A stretch of 64,000 nt of DNA from Epiperipatus broadwayi (Eukaryota; Onychophora; Udeonychophora; Euonychophora; Peripatidae): assembly GCA_028023455.1 (NCBI GenBank), contig JAQFVV010006215.1, forward strand, positions 5,875,230 to 5,939,229, in the 5' to 3' direction. The notes beneath the pieces were generated by a model. That model saw only the letters and a program-made list of their open reading frames with translations, was not told the DNA's origin and did not search any database. Shown here one piece after another: positions 27,418-39,886 of this stretch. Position 1 is the stretch's first letter, and each line of letters opens with the position of its first letter. Made by a program: the position numbers and the translations under genes.

Positions 27418-29022
27418 TTTTTTAATTATAGATGTACTACCATTTAAAACACTATTATTTAATTCATTCGTATTAACAGTTATATTTTTATTTAACTTCC
27501 CAAAGAAAGGCAATATAACTGCATGTTCCAGCCACAAATTTTCATTAGTCATTTTATTACTATAAGACTCCGGTACAGAAACATAAAATGAAGCATATTT
27601 TAAATTTACAGATAAAATTTTATGACATACTACTGAAATATTTAATGCAGTTTCTAAATAACTTTTAATCTCCTCTGCTGAAGTCATTGGGGAAAATCTA
27701 GTTAGAAAATATTTTTTAAAATGCATTCTAGGTTTAACTGTTTTCAATATGTGATCCAAATTTCTACCAATCACTGGCTTTTCTTTTCTTATATATTTTT
27801 TATTTTTATAATTGACAGTATTAAATTCTTCATGATTTAAACTTTCAGAAGTATTTAATTTCTCATTTGTAACATCATTAGTAACATTTGATTTAACTTT
27901 TTTTTATTGTTATAGTCTTTTTATTATCAATATGTTTTTCTTTATTTTTAATTAAAATATCTTTATAGGAAGGCTTAATAACTTTCTTAATTACAGGATA
28001 GTTATCATCTTTCCCATCATTTTCTTTTTTATCTTGATTAGAAATATTCTTCTTTATTATCTCACAATTATTTTCTGTAGATACAAGACATTTTTTTGTT
28101 TCCAAAGTAACTTGATCATTATCAAGTGTAACAACATCACTCTTGAAATTCTACTTTATCAAAATGTTTCAAAATAAATGATTTCAAAAAATTATTTTCA
28201 GCTTTAATTTGCATTAAAGAATTATTGACATCATTTAATTTGGCCAGTATTTCCTTTAAAATATTTTTATTATCACAATAACTTATATCAGAATGTTCAT
28301 TATCTTTCATAATTGCACTTTCACTTTGTTTTACTTCTGTATCATTTATTGATTCAGTAGAGAATATTTTTAAATTTTGTTGTTCTATTAAATCACTATA
28401 AGAGAATTTTAAACATTTATAATATTTTTTTCCATTTTTGGTTAATAATTGTCATTCAATTTTTTTTTTAGGTTAACACATTTTAAATGAAATTTATTAC
28501 CACAAATACCATTACATTCAATATATTTCTGATATTCATGAGTAATAATGTTTTTACAAATTCACATATTTCCCTTAAATTGATTGAAGAATCCAAATGA
28601 GCACATATTATTTTTTCTTTAATAGTATCTTGTTTAACTTGATCAGTTGATTTGTTTTTTTGTTTAACAGTTGAATGTTTGATTGTATAAAATCCTTTAT
28701 TTTGTTTGAGTTCATCAGATATTTTATCTTCTGTAGTTTCAAGATTAATATCTTTCTTTAATGATATCTGTTCTACTGAATTTTTTAGTTTTTCTAAATC
28801 AACTAAAGTAGTTTCAATATCCTCCATTTTGTTTTTGACATTTGAGTCATTTTCACATTGTTCACATATATAACAATCTAATTCTTCTTAATTTTCATGT
28901 TTAAATGTGACAATACGTTTTATACAAGATTCATGAAATTTCTTATTGCATATATTACATCTAATTCTTACTTGCTTACCAAATATAAGTCCTTCACATA
29001 AACCATATGGTGTTCCAACCAT
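27415..29022 (-). pseudogene. LINE-3 ORF1 remnant with PHD-type zinc fingers
   Basis: Read from ATG at 29,022. A first cysteine/histidine finger lies near 28,880-28,990 (RCNICNKKFHESC, then CYICEQC), interrupted by a stop. A K/Q-rich linker follows. A second finger lies near 28,480-28,570 (YIECNGICGNKFHLKCV), where a frameshift falls inside its first cysteine pair. A long K/N-rich region comes next (27,893-28,105 is the largest open part). The C-terminal 119 residues (27,774-27,415) are open and resemble the conserved end of CR1/Jockey ORF1 proteins (SPMTSAEEIKSYLETALNIS, ENLWLEHAVILPFFGKL). The likely role is RNA binding and particle assembly. Several stops and frameshifts make it non-functional, in contrast with its well-kept ORF2. 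Confidence 0.75.
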
Positions 29023-29170
29023 AATCAAAATTCTTTTTAATTATAATACTTTCTGCTGATATTTAAAAATTCAATTTAATATTGAATTAATATTAAGCAG
29101 ATTTATTTCAGTTTAAACTATTTTTAAACTTAATTCCTTTTTTATTTATTTTTATTATAATTATTAGAGA

Positions 29171-29325
<155 letters not shown>

Positions 29326-30879
29326 AAGTTAAATAATTAAAAAGCAAAAAAAATAGTTACAAAAAGAAATATAGAGAGAATTATAATAAAGAATGAAAAT
29401 ATATTAAATTTAAAAGTTAATAACAATTTGGTGGAGACAGTATTAGATGGTAATAATCTAAAAAGATATATAAAAATTTAAAAAATCAAAACTTAAGAAA
29501 TATACAATTTAAGTGCATAAATTTATATTAAATTAATGATAGATTAAATTAAATAATTGTATTATAGAAAATAAAAATTAAGATATATAAAATTGAAAAA
29601 TAATAAAATTTATTCCATAAATATAGGATATATAATTGTAAAAAATATAGGACAAAATGATGTTATAATTAATATTAAGAAGAACAAAGAATCATAAATT
29701 TATGATCAAATATAATTATAGAAGTATATGTAATATTTTTGTATACTTATCATTAAAATAATAATTATATTTTTCATATAACTATAACATCATTTTTTTT
29801 TGTAATCATGAGTATTTAAATATATTTATAGTTCTGATGAAGAATATGGGACAGCCAAAATTGTAATAAAATAAAATAAAATAAAGAATAAGATGTTGCA
29901 CTGAATAAAATATAAATGAAAAAAATTATTTATTATATAAATAACAATTTGTTAAAATATATGGTAACTTGTGTTTACAATCTACATAAATGTAATTTTT
30001 TGTACTGTGAGCAGCCATCTAGAAAGGAATATGACTCTTACAACTAAAACAAGTTATTTGGTGATATTTAATTACTTTAAATAAGATATTTATTTTATAT
30101 AGCACTATGTTTTATAAACTGTAATATTAATAAACCATTAAGCTAATACATAAGTGCTTTGTGGATTTTTTTAACTACAAATGAATACTCTCACTTTTCA
30201 AACACAAGATAAAGTCTTTGTGAAAAGATAGAATGAATCCATCTATCTTTTCAATGCAAACATTTATGTATGGGCAAATATTAAGCATTTGGAAATGAGA
30301 GCATGAAGTTGTTAAGCAATCACTTTAAAATTTATTTTAGAGGCTATTATTATTATCAGCTACCTCATCTCAATCTCGTCTTATTTAAAAATTTTGTATC
30401 ACTCTCCATCTAAGGAATCATTTGAACAGCATTTAAGGCTATTGTTATACTTGATAAATTATAAATGAAACTTTTAATTTTATGTTTAAATATACTGTTT
30501 AAATAATTCACGTTTCCAGTTTTTTAAAATCAATTTTTTTTTTTTTTTAAGAAAATATCTTTCAGATTTTCATATTTTTTATAATATGAGAATAAAGATT
30601 TGTCTTATTTTTTTTTTTAAATATTAATTTATTTATATTTTATTTATCATCTTTGAATGTGCCTGCAATAAATTCTCATCCAAAAAAAATATGCATCTCA
30701 AAATTTTTAAAAAAAATTTAAAAAAATGTACTCCATTTTTGCACTTTCCACAATGTTTCATTCAATTCTAACAAATTTTTAAGTGCAGTAAACTTCAATT
30801 GCATTATATTATCTTTTTATTTATTTCCACAAAGCTACAAATAATTTCATTTTGATACAGCTATATATATATATGAAAA
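29326..30879. other. No gene recognised
   Basis: Very AT-rich DNA with short TAAAA repeats near 29,868-29,885. No coding frame, element end or RNA gene that I can support. Confidence 0.5.
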
Positions 30880-31110
30880 TAATGATATTCAATATATGTA
30901 TTTTGTATTGAACCAGAACTCATCAGTTGGATCAATTGATAAGTGTTAGTTCAGCACAAAATACACATATATTGGAGATTATTTATCTTTTTCACATATA
31001 GGTTGTCATGTGTATCAGTTGTATAAGATAGATTGGATAGATGTAGGGAGCTTGAAAGTTTGAATTCAAGTTCCTTATAATTACATATTCAGCCTTATTC
31101 TGCCCATCCC
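30880..31110 (+). repeat. SINE-like repeat with degenerate pol III boxes
   Basis: Contains CATCAGTTGGATCAATTGAT, TTATCTTTTTCACATATAGG, and then a tRNA-like head ending in a degenerate B box (GAATTCAAGTTCC). The same succession occurs at 44,590-44,900 and 45,130-45,290 and, reversed, at 35,380-35,590 and 35,815-36,110. A further half copy lies at 31,290-31,400 (TAAAGATTTGCTATCTTAAT). Confidence 0.5.
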
Positions 31111-31849
31111 TCTTCTATATAAATAAATGGACATATTAAGGTTCTATGGATGAGGGATCAGATTGACTTTGGTCAACATGGGTATTATAATAATATTGGC
31201 ATCAAGGCCTTTGATGATTCCATCCTTGGGTTTTCACTGAAAAGAATGGCTGAAGTATTGGAGAGTGGAAAAGATTGAAGTTTGTCCATTAAAATTTAAA
31301 GATTTGCTATCTTAATATATAAAATGAGCATTGATTGTATATATGTGTGGGAGATAGTGATCTAGACCAACTGATACATTTAGCCAATCCCAATATAGAT
31401 AACAATCAACAATTTCAAACTGTTGTCAAGGCAAATTGTCAAAACTGGTAAATAATTGAATTAAATAAAGTATTATGTAAAGTAAAAAGAAGGAATGAGA
31501 TTTTTTAGAGATTGAACATCTAGATTAGAATAAATTAAATATAGAACCTCTCACTATCCAGAATATCATTTATTATATATTTTTAAAGTCAACATTTAGG
31601 ATCTTCTTTAAAAATCTTTCATAGGTGATATATATTTTATTCACACATTTTTTAAAATTAAAGTAATACATGATAAATTCGGAAACTTTTTCTCCACCAT
31701 TGTGTTAATTATCTTCACGAACTAAATAGTCACTTAAAAAATGTAAGATGTTAAAATGATTCTTTAATCTTAACATAGCTTTTTAAGTTTTTCTTTTAAG
31801 ATATTTTACTTCTAAATATTTATAATTTTTTGCCTTTTAATTTGTATTT
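31111..31849. other. No gene recognised; half copy of the 44.6-kb foldback family
   Basis: 31,290-31,400 matches 44,670-44,750 (GATTTGCTAT, then GAGCAYTGATTRTATA). The rest is AT-rich with no gene. Confidence 0.45.
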
Positions 31850-32199
31850 TGTGATATACTAATTAAAACCTGATATGAGATACTACCCAGAACGATGGAT
31901 ACATCCGCTGATGAGATATTCGGTAACGTATTCGCTGTCAAATAATTATTTGCTAGAGATCGACTGTAAAATTATTAGAACAAACAACAATAATAATCGT
32001 TGTAGTATTCATTGTTGCTAACATACTTACATGCTCGCATGTTATAAATATATGTATACGGAATTATTAACTTGAAAGCTTACGCCAAGAACTATCTGCT
32101 AATACTATTAATTAATTGTGAAGTAGCGAACATTAATTAGCTTCAGAGCTAGTTGAACATTTTAAGGTTGGCGAATAAATACTGATTAACCTTGGTGGT
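31850..32199 (+). repeat. Gypsy-1 5' LTR
   Basis: Starts TGTGATATAC. It is matched by 33,989-34,340 with about 18 substitutions, mostly transitions, and one 2-base indel, so roughly 5% divergence. Its last bases are GGTGGT, after which pol sequence starts. The 3' LTR continues past GGTGGT to TTAAACA, so this LTR has probably lost its last few bases in the deletion. Confidence 0.88.
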
Positions 32200-33966
32200 G
32201 ACAACAGATGCATCAGAATATGGAATCGGAGCAGTGTTGACTCACCCCACACATGATGGAGAGAGACCAATAGCATATGCATCACGAACTTTAAACAACG
32301 CAGAAAGAAACTACAGTCAACTCGACAAGGAAGCCCTGGCCATAGTTTTTGGAATTAAAAAATTTCATCAATATGTGTATGGCTGACAATTTACAGTTAC
32401 AACTAACCAATCCCAGATCATCTCAGCCCACGCTTGCTGCGCTAGATAACACTACTTTCAGCTTATAACTACGATCTAAATTATAAAGGGGGCAGTTTGA
32501 TACAACATGCAGATGCACTCTCATGGATGCCAGAGACAACTGAAATAAAAAAAGGAAATGTGGAAATCAACTATATAGACAACTGGAATTCATGAATAAA
32601 TAGTAAAAAAGTAGCAGAGTGGACAGATAATGATCGATATCAATTGCTTATTAAATGGATTAGTAAAGATTGGCCCAACAAACGATCAAAGAACTTGCCA
32701 CTGGCTTTATGGAATGCTCATTTAAGTTTATCAGTCTGCAAAAGGTGCATACTAAATGGAGAAAGAGTCATAATACCCTCACAGGGCTGGGACCAGGTGC
32801 TCAGAATGGTGCACAATGGATACCCAGGAGTTGTTCCACAAAAATACTCGCCAGAAGCTATGTTTGGTACCCTAAGATAAATGAGGACATTGAGACCTTC
32901 ACAAAAACATGTACAGCATGTCAATCAAATGCTCGATCAACAATAAAAGAATATAGTTCATGGCCACCAGCTAAAAATGCATGGGAACATGTCCACATGG
33001 ACCACACAGGTCCATTTATGGGATATACCTTCTTGATACTAGTAGATGCCTATTCCCACTGGGTAGAATACCAAATCATGAGAAATACTGGATCAGAAGA
33101 AGTCATTCATCATCTAAATGAAATATTCACAGCACAGGGCTACCCAGAGACTCTCATTACAGATAATGGTTCTGTATTTACTTCAGCAAAGTTTGAAGAA
33201 TACTTAGAGACCAGGGGCATTAAACATATGTACTCATCCCTATACCATCCTGATGGCAATGGATTGGCTGAAAAATGCAGTAAACCAACTTAAACATGCA
33301 CTGAAAAAAGAAATGTCAACAAATATGCCAGAAACACTGCACCACATATTATTGCATCAACACTCCAGACCAACAGCAATTAGTGGAAAGTCTCCAGCTG
33401 AACTATTGTTGAAATGGAGGTTAAGGACAGAACTGACACTGTTACTGCCAAAAAACATGTACATGCGGGCCGAAACAAAACATAAAACATTCATAGCAAG
33501 AGAAAAAGTATGGATCAGAGATAGTCTACACAAAACATGGATAAAGGGAGAAATTGTCAACTTAACATCCAAATTTATAGCAGCGGTGAGAACAGAGGAT
33601 AATGTAGTATACAAGCGACACATAAACCACATATGCCATCACAGTTCTCCAAGCTGGGAGAGCAATAAACCCAGTGGAAATAAAATAATCGAACCAGCAG
33701 AGACGAAATCAGAGATAGATAAACCACAAACTGGACAACCAGATCCTCAGGAGGAACAAGGGGTAGATGATGCTACACTACAATGGGAAGATCTGCCAAG
33801 GGATGTAGCAGGCGACAACATTAAAGAAAGATCGCCAAGACCTCAGAGAAAAAAAACAGTCTCCCAAATTCTTAAAGGACTATGTCGACTAGAAGAGAGA
33901 AGAAAAAAGAAAATGCTATGTTGGACTAGTAGAGAAAAACAAAATGTATTCCAGGTTTACTCTTAG
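32200..33966 (+). pseudogene. Gypsy-1 pol fragment: RNase H and integrase
   Basis: RNase H opens right after the LTR (TTDASEYGIGAVL, then ASRTLNNAERNYSQLDKEALA). A TGA at 32,384 ends that frame. Relics of NYDLNY and HADALS follow near 32,470-32,520. In the integrase the zinc-binding N-terminus is split by a frameshift; the second half reads TKTCTACQS. The catalytic core keeps all three acidic residues: D in HVHMDHTGPF (about 33,000), D in LITDNGSVFTS (about 33,165) and E in GLAEK (about 33,270). A frameshift after GLAEK moves to another frame holding the C-terminal domain and a charged tail that ends at 33,966. With gag, protease and RT missing it cannot move by itself. No envelope frame follows. 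Confidence 0.88.
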
Positions 33967-33977
33967 TTCTGTGTAGT

Positions 33978-33988
33978 GAGAAAAGAAG
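33978..33988 (+). promoter_or_regulatory. Gypsy-1 polypurine tract
   Basis: Eleven purines (GAGAAAAGAAG) lie immediately before the 3' LTR start TGTGATAT, the expected site for priming plus-strand DNA synthesis. Confidence 0.8.
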
Positions 33989-34346
33989 TGTGATATACTA
34001 ATTAAAATCTGACATGAGATACTACCCAGAATGATGGATATATCCGCTGATGAGGTATTCGGTAATGTATTCGCTGTCAAATAATTATTTGCTAGAGATT
34101 GACTGTAAAATTATTAGAACAAACAACAATAATAATCATTGTAATATTCATTGTTGCTAACATACTTACATGCTCGCATGTTATAAATATATGTATACGG
34201 ATTTATTAACTTGAAAACTTACGCCAAGAACTGTCTGCTAATACTATAAATTAATTGTGAAGTAGAGTGAACATTAATTAGTTTCAGAGCCAGTTGGACA
34301 TTTTAAGGTTGGTGAATAAATACTGATTAACCTCGGTGGTTAAACA
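33989..34346 (+). repeat. Gypsy-1 3' LTR
   Basis: Starts TGTGATATAC and probably ends GGTTAAACA, giving TGT...ACA termini. It is colinear with the 5' LTR. Confidence 0.85.
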
Positions 34347-35379
34347 AACTATATTTTATAATCATAACTTTTAAATATTATTCCACTGCAGAGCAACACA
34401 ATCCCTTCTATTCATAGCTCTTTTTTCATGTCATTCCTGCAAGCTTTCTTATCTCATTCATATCACATGTGATCTTTTTCTAAGTCTTTTTACATTACTT
34501 AGAAATGTAGTTTAGTATATCAGTTGTCCAACTATTATAATCTCTTCTAGTAATATGACCAGGTCATTTCTATTTTATTGTTATGATGTCAGTGACATTA
34601 ATGCTTTAAATAAATGGTAATATAAATGACAAATGTAATTCTATCTGTATAAAGAAACAACTTATCTACCACAAGTCAGTATATCAAACAATTTATAATT
34701 TCATTTACATATTATTAGATACTCACTTTATATATATTTAATACTTAGATTTAGAATGCTTGATTTAGTATTGCAGTTTCAGCACGGTAGCTTTTAAATA
34801 TTCAAGATAAAAAAAATAGTTTAATTTCTTAAACATTTTTTTTTGTCCTGAAAGACTATTAAAATAACGAAAATGAGCTTAAGTTAAATAATCAGTCTTT
34901 CTCCCAAAGAAATTTTGAAAAAGAATATTCAAACAGGATATTACAAATAATTTGGAAAGTGTTTACAATTTGCATACTTGATAACAGATGGACTTGGTTG
35001 TGTCATATGTGAATAGTCATAATTCAATACATCATATGTTGTAATGAACATAATGTGCATGTGTAAAATACAGAAACATTTTCTGAATTTTTGTGCTTGA
35101 AATTTTTATTACTTTTGTGTGGACCAACTATTGTTAACTATAATCATTTTTGTTAACACTCCTGTCTTCAATTAACACTTGATTTAATGGTAATTTTAAT
35201 GGAATATTCTGGTGGCCAGATAAAATGAGTGAAAAAAAAAACTATTCTGACAAGTGCAAGAAAGACAAGTATTTGCATAATTGCAGATTTTTGTACATGG
35301 AAAAATTACATATATTCTCTGAAAATAAGCCCTACATTGTCTTTTTGAACAAACATTAATATAAGACCCTGTCTTATTT
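34347..35379. other. No gene recognised
   Basis: AT-rich DNA with no coding frame or repeat that I can support. Confidence 0.5.
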
Positions 35380-35590
35380 TTGGGGAAACACAGAATTTTA
35401 TATATTTGTAATATATTTAAATACAAGTATAGTATATATATTTAAGCTAGATGTAATTAGAGGGAATTTGAATCCAGACCTTCAATCTCCCTTCAGTCAT
35501 CCATGCACATGACCAGATACATGTGAAAAAGATAAATGATCTTGGAATATATAAACCAGTACTCATCAATTGATCTGGATCACCATCTCC
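35380..35590 (-). repeat. SINE-like repeat, minus orientation
   Basis: On the minus strand a tRNA-like head (GGATGACTGAAGGGAG, then B-box-like GGATTCAAATTCCC) is followed by TAATTACATCTA and an AT-rich tail containing TATACTTGTATTTAAATA. The same tail is found at 35,815 and 45,270. Confidence 0.55.
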
Positions 35591-35814
35591 CCACACATGC
35601 CAAATCTTTAAAATTTAATAAGCAAGCTTCAACCTTCTCCACTCCCCAACTCTTCAGCTATCCATATCACTGAAAATCTGATGACAGCATCTTAAAAGTC
35701 CTTGTTTTCCAATTTTGTTGTCATACCTATGTTCCATAAGTTATTGTGACTCCTCTTATGTAAAACCTTGATTTAAACACACAAAAGAGGGATGAGCAGA
35801 ATATAAGTTCAATC

Positions 35815-36110
35815 TGTAATATTTAAATACAAGTATAGTATATATACTTGTTAGATGTAATGAGGGTATTTGAACCCATATGTTCAAATCCCCTTTAATT
35901 AACCACTCCATCACATGATCACCATTTCTTATGCTTGCACATAACTGTTATTAACACAGGCATCCATTGATTAGTCTGGCTGGCACTGAGTGGCACTACT
36001 ATATAGAGAGTTTTGTCTGTGTTCATCCATTCCATATTATACAATACGTGTGAAAAAGGTAAATGGTCTCCAATATATTGTAACCAGCTGTCTACATAGA
36101 TAGTTGGCAA
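35815..36110 (-). repeat. tRNA-derived SINE-like repeat, minus orientation
   Basis: The minus strand shows an A-box-like string (TGATGGAGTGG) and a good B box (GGTTCAAATACC) about 35 bases apart, the split pol III promoter of tRNA-derived SINEs. The tail contains TACTTGTATTTAAATATTAC. The 5' part (CCATTGATTAGTCTGGCTGGCACTG-like, 35,963-36,030) matches the palindromic repeat at 49.9-51.05 kb. Confidence 0.6.
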
Positions 36111-36618
36111 CATATTTTTCAGGTTTAGGGTAGGAATATTTAATTAATGGGGAAAATAATATTTAATTTTCCTGTGCATATTTTTTATAATAATAATGAA
36201 GTCTTCAATTAACTAAATATTTCAAATCCCAATATGATAGTATTAAATTTGTTAAATAATAATATGATTGTAATATGTAAATATTTTAATAAGAGTTATA
36301 AGTGATTGTAGAAGGGAAAGAAAATTGTAAAAAAAATGTAAACAAGTTTTTCTACTCTCAACTCTCTTCAGTAATTATAATTAATTACCAGTACTAATTT
36401 AAACAATGAAATGTACTAAGAGAAAAATAATTTTCTCTTTTTTGTAAATTATTTAATAGATATTAATTTTAACTTTAAAAGAGAGATAAAGTTTTATGTT
36501 TAAGAGTATTTTTTTTTAAAAAAAGAAAAAACAAATAGGATTTTAATCCTTTGGTAAATTTTATTTCTAATTAGAGTTATTGCTTTTTTCTCTTTATCTC
36601 TTTTCATCACAAAAAAAA
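36111..36618. other. No gene recognised
   Basis: AT-rich flank of the Tx1-like LINE; no coding sequence. Confidence 0.5.
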
Positions 36619-36634
36619 TCAAATCAGGGTAATT
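36619..36634. repeat. 16-bp target-site duplication, left copy
   Basis: TCAAATCAGGGTAATT. An identical 16-mer lies at 42,481-42,496, and the LINE occupies exactly the space between the two. Directly inside the left copy is a T-run (36,635-36,641), which is the element's short poly(A) tail on the minus strand. Confidence 0.9.
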
Positions 36635-36775
36635 TTTTTTTATTAAAAATAAATTAAATTTATTAGATACAATTGCACATGTTTATCTATACATAGGTAT
36701 TTTCTTTTTACACTGTTGCAAGGCATTCACTCTGTAGAGCTTGCTGTGGTCTGAAATTGGGGCCATTGCCCTCCT

Positions 36776-39700
36776 TCACTCCTCTGGGAGGGTGACCCTA
36801 GCCCAGGTTTCTTGAAAAAGCCAGTCTGGAGCCAGCAATCTATCTCTGTTCCTGAGCCACTTGAGTAATTTGATATAGATGTTGCAGACACCATGATTCG
36901 CACTTTCAAATATACACTTGCATCTAGATAGCCAAATTGGAAAGGTCAGAATAATGGCGATTCTGATTTTCGAAAATATACCACTCTTTATAGCCTTTTG
37001 AATGACTAACACTTCTCTAATGTCAAGCGACATGCTTTCATCAATAAAGGACCTAATTGGCTTGAGAAAAAGGCAGAAATACAGGAGGTGATGAATTGTC
37101 TTGTCTACTGTGGTGCATAGTTGGCATTGCCGATTGATCTTGCTGAACCCTCTTCTCCACACCAGAAAATGATTTATTGGCAGGGAGGAGAGGTTGATCT
37201 TTAGCAGAAAGTCAATGTATTTTGGTTCTAAGAACCAATTTTTCGATTTTGCTACGAGTTGTTTATTGTTTAACCCTAGCTCATTCTGTAAAATGGTTTG
37301 ATTGGTGTGTTTGAGTTTGTATGTTTGCCAATACATCTTTTTTTCCTCTATTGCATGGTGCGTTATGTTTGCTGAGTTTCTGACATGTCCATATATCTGT
37401 CATCCATTTGCTGGTGAGCGGAGGTGTATCCATAGGCTCCACTGTCGGTGTGAGGTTAGGATTTGTTTGTTCAAGGTGGCCACATGCAGCACTCCCAGAA
37501 CCTTATGGAGGTACAGGATAGACACTGAATGCAGGCAGAGCCCATTTGACTCTTTGGGCATTTGAACATTAGCCATGCTTATGGCCATGACTTTGCCATT
37601 CCAAATCAGCCTAGAGCATAACAAATTCATAGATTATTCAAATGTTTTGGGGGTTTATGAAAGGCAGGTAGTAGCTTAGTCTCAAGTAAACTAGCATATT
37701 AAGTAAGGCAACCTTTTGAAATTCTTGTTTTGTCTAGTATTGAGTTCAGGATGTCCTTCAACATGGCTAATCTAGACTTGGCGATGGCAAAGCCCAGAAA
37801 TGATTGTGGCTGGGCTGTGAATATTGAGGGAATTGTTATACCTGTTTTGATTTTCCAGATGGAAGATTTATTGTAATTGACTTTAAGATTTAGTTTTTTG
37901 GCATATTTGTATTATGGTTTGAAGCTGGGATTTGTGACGAATGAATATGGAAATGTCATCAACATATGAGATGTGGTGAACTGTATGTTTCAGTGCTGGC
38001 ACGTATATGCCCGGGATACTGCATTCTATTTCCATGAGAAAGGGATTGAGGTATATTATGAAGCAAAGGGTAGACAAAGGGAATCCCTGTGACATGGATA
38101 GATGTGGTTTGAATCCTGCTGAAAGCTTTCCATCTAGAGAGGTAAATATCGATCTGTTGAACAGTAAATTGCCAATAATAAGGATGTAAACATCCGGCAA
38201 CTTGATAGTCATGGAGCATTTGTAGTAAGATTGATGGAACGACGTTGTCAAATGCCGCTAGTTGAATAACTAACTGGTTTGATTTTCTTTGTAATCTGAT
38301 GTGTTCGGAAAGTAGTATGAAATGCTGGACCTCATTACTGGTGGAGGTACCTTTGCAGGTGAATTGATGTTTGGTGATGTGTCTATATATCTGTTCTTGT
38401 ATGAGATCTTTAATTATGGATTCTATTGTTTTAATGAGGATTGGAATCCTGGAAATTGGGCATATGTTTATTAGCTTTGAGAGGTTGATTTGTTTTTTTA
38501 AGAAAGGCACCAGAGCGAATGGGTAGATGTCAGGGATGTTCTGGAAGTCCCCTGTGAGGACATCAATCATTTGTCAAACTATGGGTGCAGTGTATTGGCT
38601 CAGATGCAGTAGCACAAATCTTGGGATTCCAGGCAGTCCCAGATGTGTGCTCTCTGGGTAGTTCTGTAGCTTTCATACTATTTGTGATTCAGTGATATTG
38701 TGATTAGTGTTTCCATCTAGTTCTCCACAAACACTTCCAATCTCAAAGTTATAGCTTTGTAGCTTACATTGAAAATGGTTATGGATTTTGGAAAGCATTG
38801 CTGGACCACTATAGCAATGTTGATCTATGGAAATTATCGAAGGTGTTGGCCTTTTGGCAGCACCCAGTGCCCATCTGATGTAGCTGCATGTCCAGTTATG
38901 TTGATTATTTAAGATTTTGGATCTTTTGGTGGCCACTTATTGTGCCAAGACTTTTGTTTGTTATAATATTGCAATTTATGTCCATAAGGTCTTGGACAGT
39001 AGCATCTGTGTGAGAGAGTTCACTTAGCCTGTTAGTAATGTTGTCTAGATCTTTTAGGATCTGATTGGGTCCTTTGGTTTTCCATGTGTGGAAGTCAATC
39101 AGAGATCTCATTATTCTGACAAACATCAATCATGCTTGGATAGGTGACAGAGAGAGGATTTGAATTTTATTAAATAAGATGTACACTTTGGAAAAAATCC
39201 ATTCAGGCACTGCAGATTTGTTTAGTAGTATAATGGTGTAAGAAAAAATTGTTTTAGCCAATGTGTTAGGGTTATTTTGCAATGATATTAACAGTGCCAG
39301 GTGATCTGAGAAAGGCACATATTGGAATCAGGCATTGAGATCAAAATGTATGTCTGGGAAGTAGTAGAGCAGATTAGAAATCTTTAAAGAGTATAGAAGG
39401 AGAAGGCATCAGGAGGAAAAAAGCCTTCTCCACACAACAAGACTCTCTAAAACAAGATGACAGTATGGAATTGATTTTGTTGACTGTTGCATGCACTGAG
39501 TCAGTGGTGTTCCTTAAGTACAAGTAGATTATATTGAGTGAATATCTTCCGAAGGTTAAATTTAGCAGCAGTGCTTCTTTTTCTAGGTGAAGTGTCCTGA
39601 GTTTGGTGTATGGCAGGCTTTTGTGAATGAGAAAGGTGACCCCAGATGATGCAGTGTTGGAGTGAGCGTATTGAAGATCCCGTATTGTTGGAATAGATGG

Positions 39701-39849
39701 TCTATTCTGTAGTCTGATTGAGTGTGTAACTTTGTTTCAGAAAGGCATGCTACGTGGATATTGGTTTTATCAATCCATCTTTTAATAGCATAAACACAAT
39801 TAAGGGAATTAAGGCACCTTACATTAATGCCACCTATTTTATGATACAT
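36776..39849 (-). pseudogene. Tx1/L1-like LINE ORF2 (endonuclease, RT, CCHC finger)
   Basis: ATG at 39,849 opens MYHKIGGINVRCLNS, the start of an AP-type endonuclease. It continues with ACLSETKLH (about 39,720) and later FSDHLALLI (about 39,300), which contains the catalytic SDH. RT follows in pieces: FLKKQINLSKLINICPISRI (about 38,440-38,500), QFTCKGTST (about 38,350), motif A relic VIQLAAFDNVV (about 38,260), LSMSQGFPLSTLCF (about 38,080) and the catalytic YVDD (about 37,945). The C-terminus has the finger CQLCTTVDKTIHHLLYFC (about 37,065-37,120) and an open 186-codon end. At least six frame breaks separate these pieces, so the protein is dead. In motif A the usual acidic pair is only partly kept (AFDN for AFDxV). 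Confidence 0.85.
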
Positions 39850-39886
39850 AGTGAGGGTTTCTGCAGGACTTGGACAAAGTGTATAA

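Larger units (their letters stand above)
24602..29170 (-). mobile_element. LINE-3: nearly complete CR1/Jockey-type retrotransposon
   Basis: Contains a short 5' segment, ORF1 remnants with PHD-type zinc fingers, an intact ORF1/ORF2 overlap, a nearly intact ORF2 and a 50-bp 3' UTR. The 3' UTR has AATAAA (24,609-24,614 on the minus strand), followed by AATTGAA and the TTA tail. Trinucleotide arrays lie on both sides. It is the best preserved LINE here and is related to, but distinct from, LINE-1 and LINE-2. Confidence 0.85.
31850..34346 (+). mobile_element. Internally deleted Gypsy-type LTR retrotransposon (Gypsy-1)
   Basis: Two LTRs of about 350 bp flank a pol fragment that starts in RNase H and runs through integrase. 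Gag, protease and the RT palm are missing, and the 5' LTR is joined directly to RNase H. A polypurine tract precedes the 3' LTR. I could not see a convincing target-site duplication. Confidence 0.88.
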
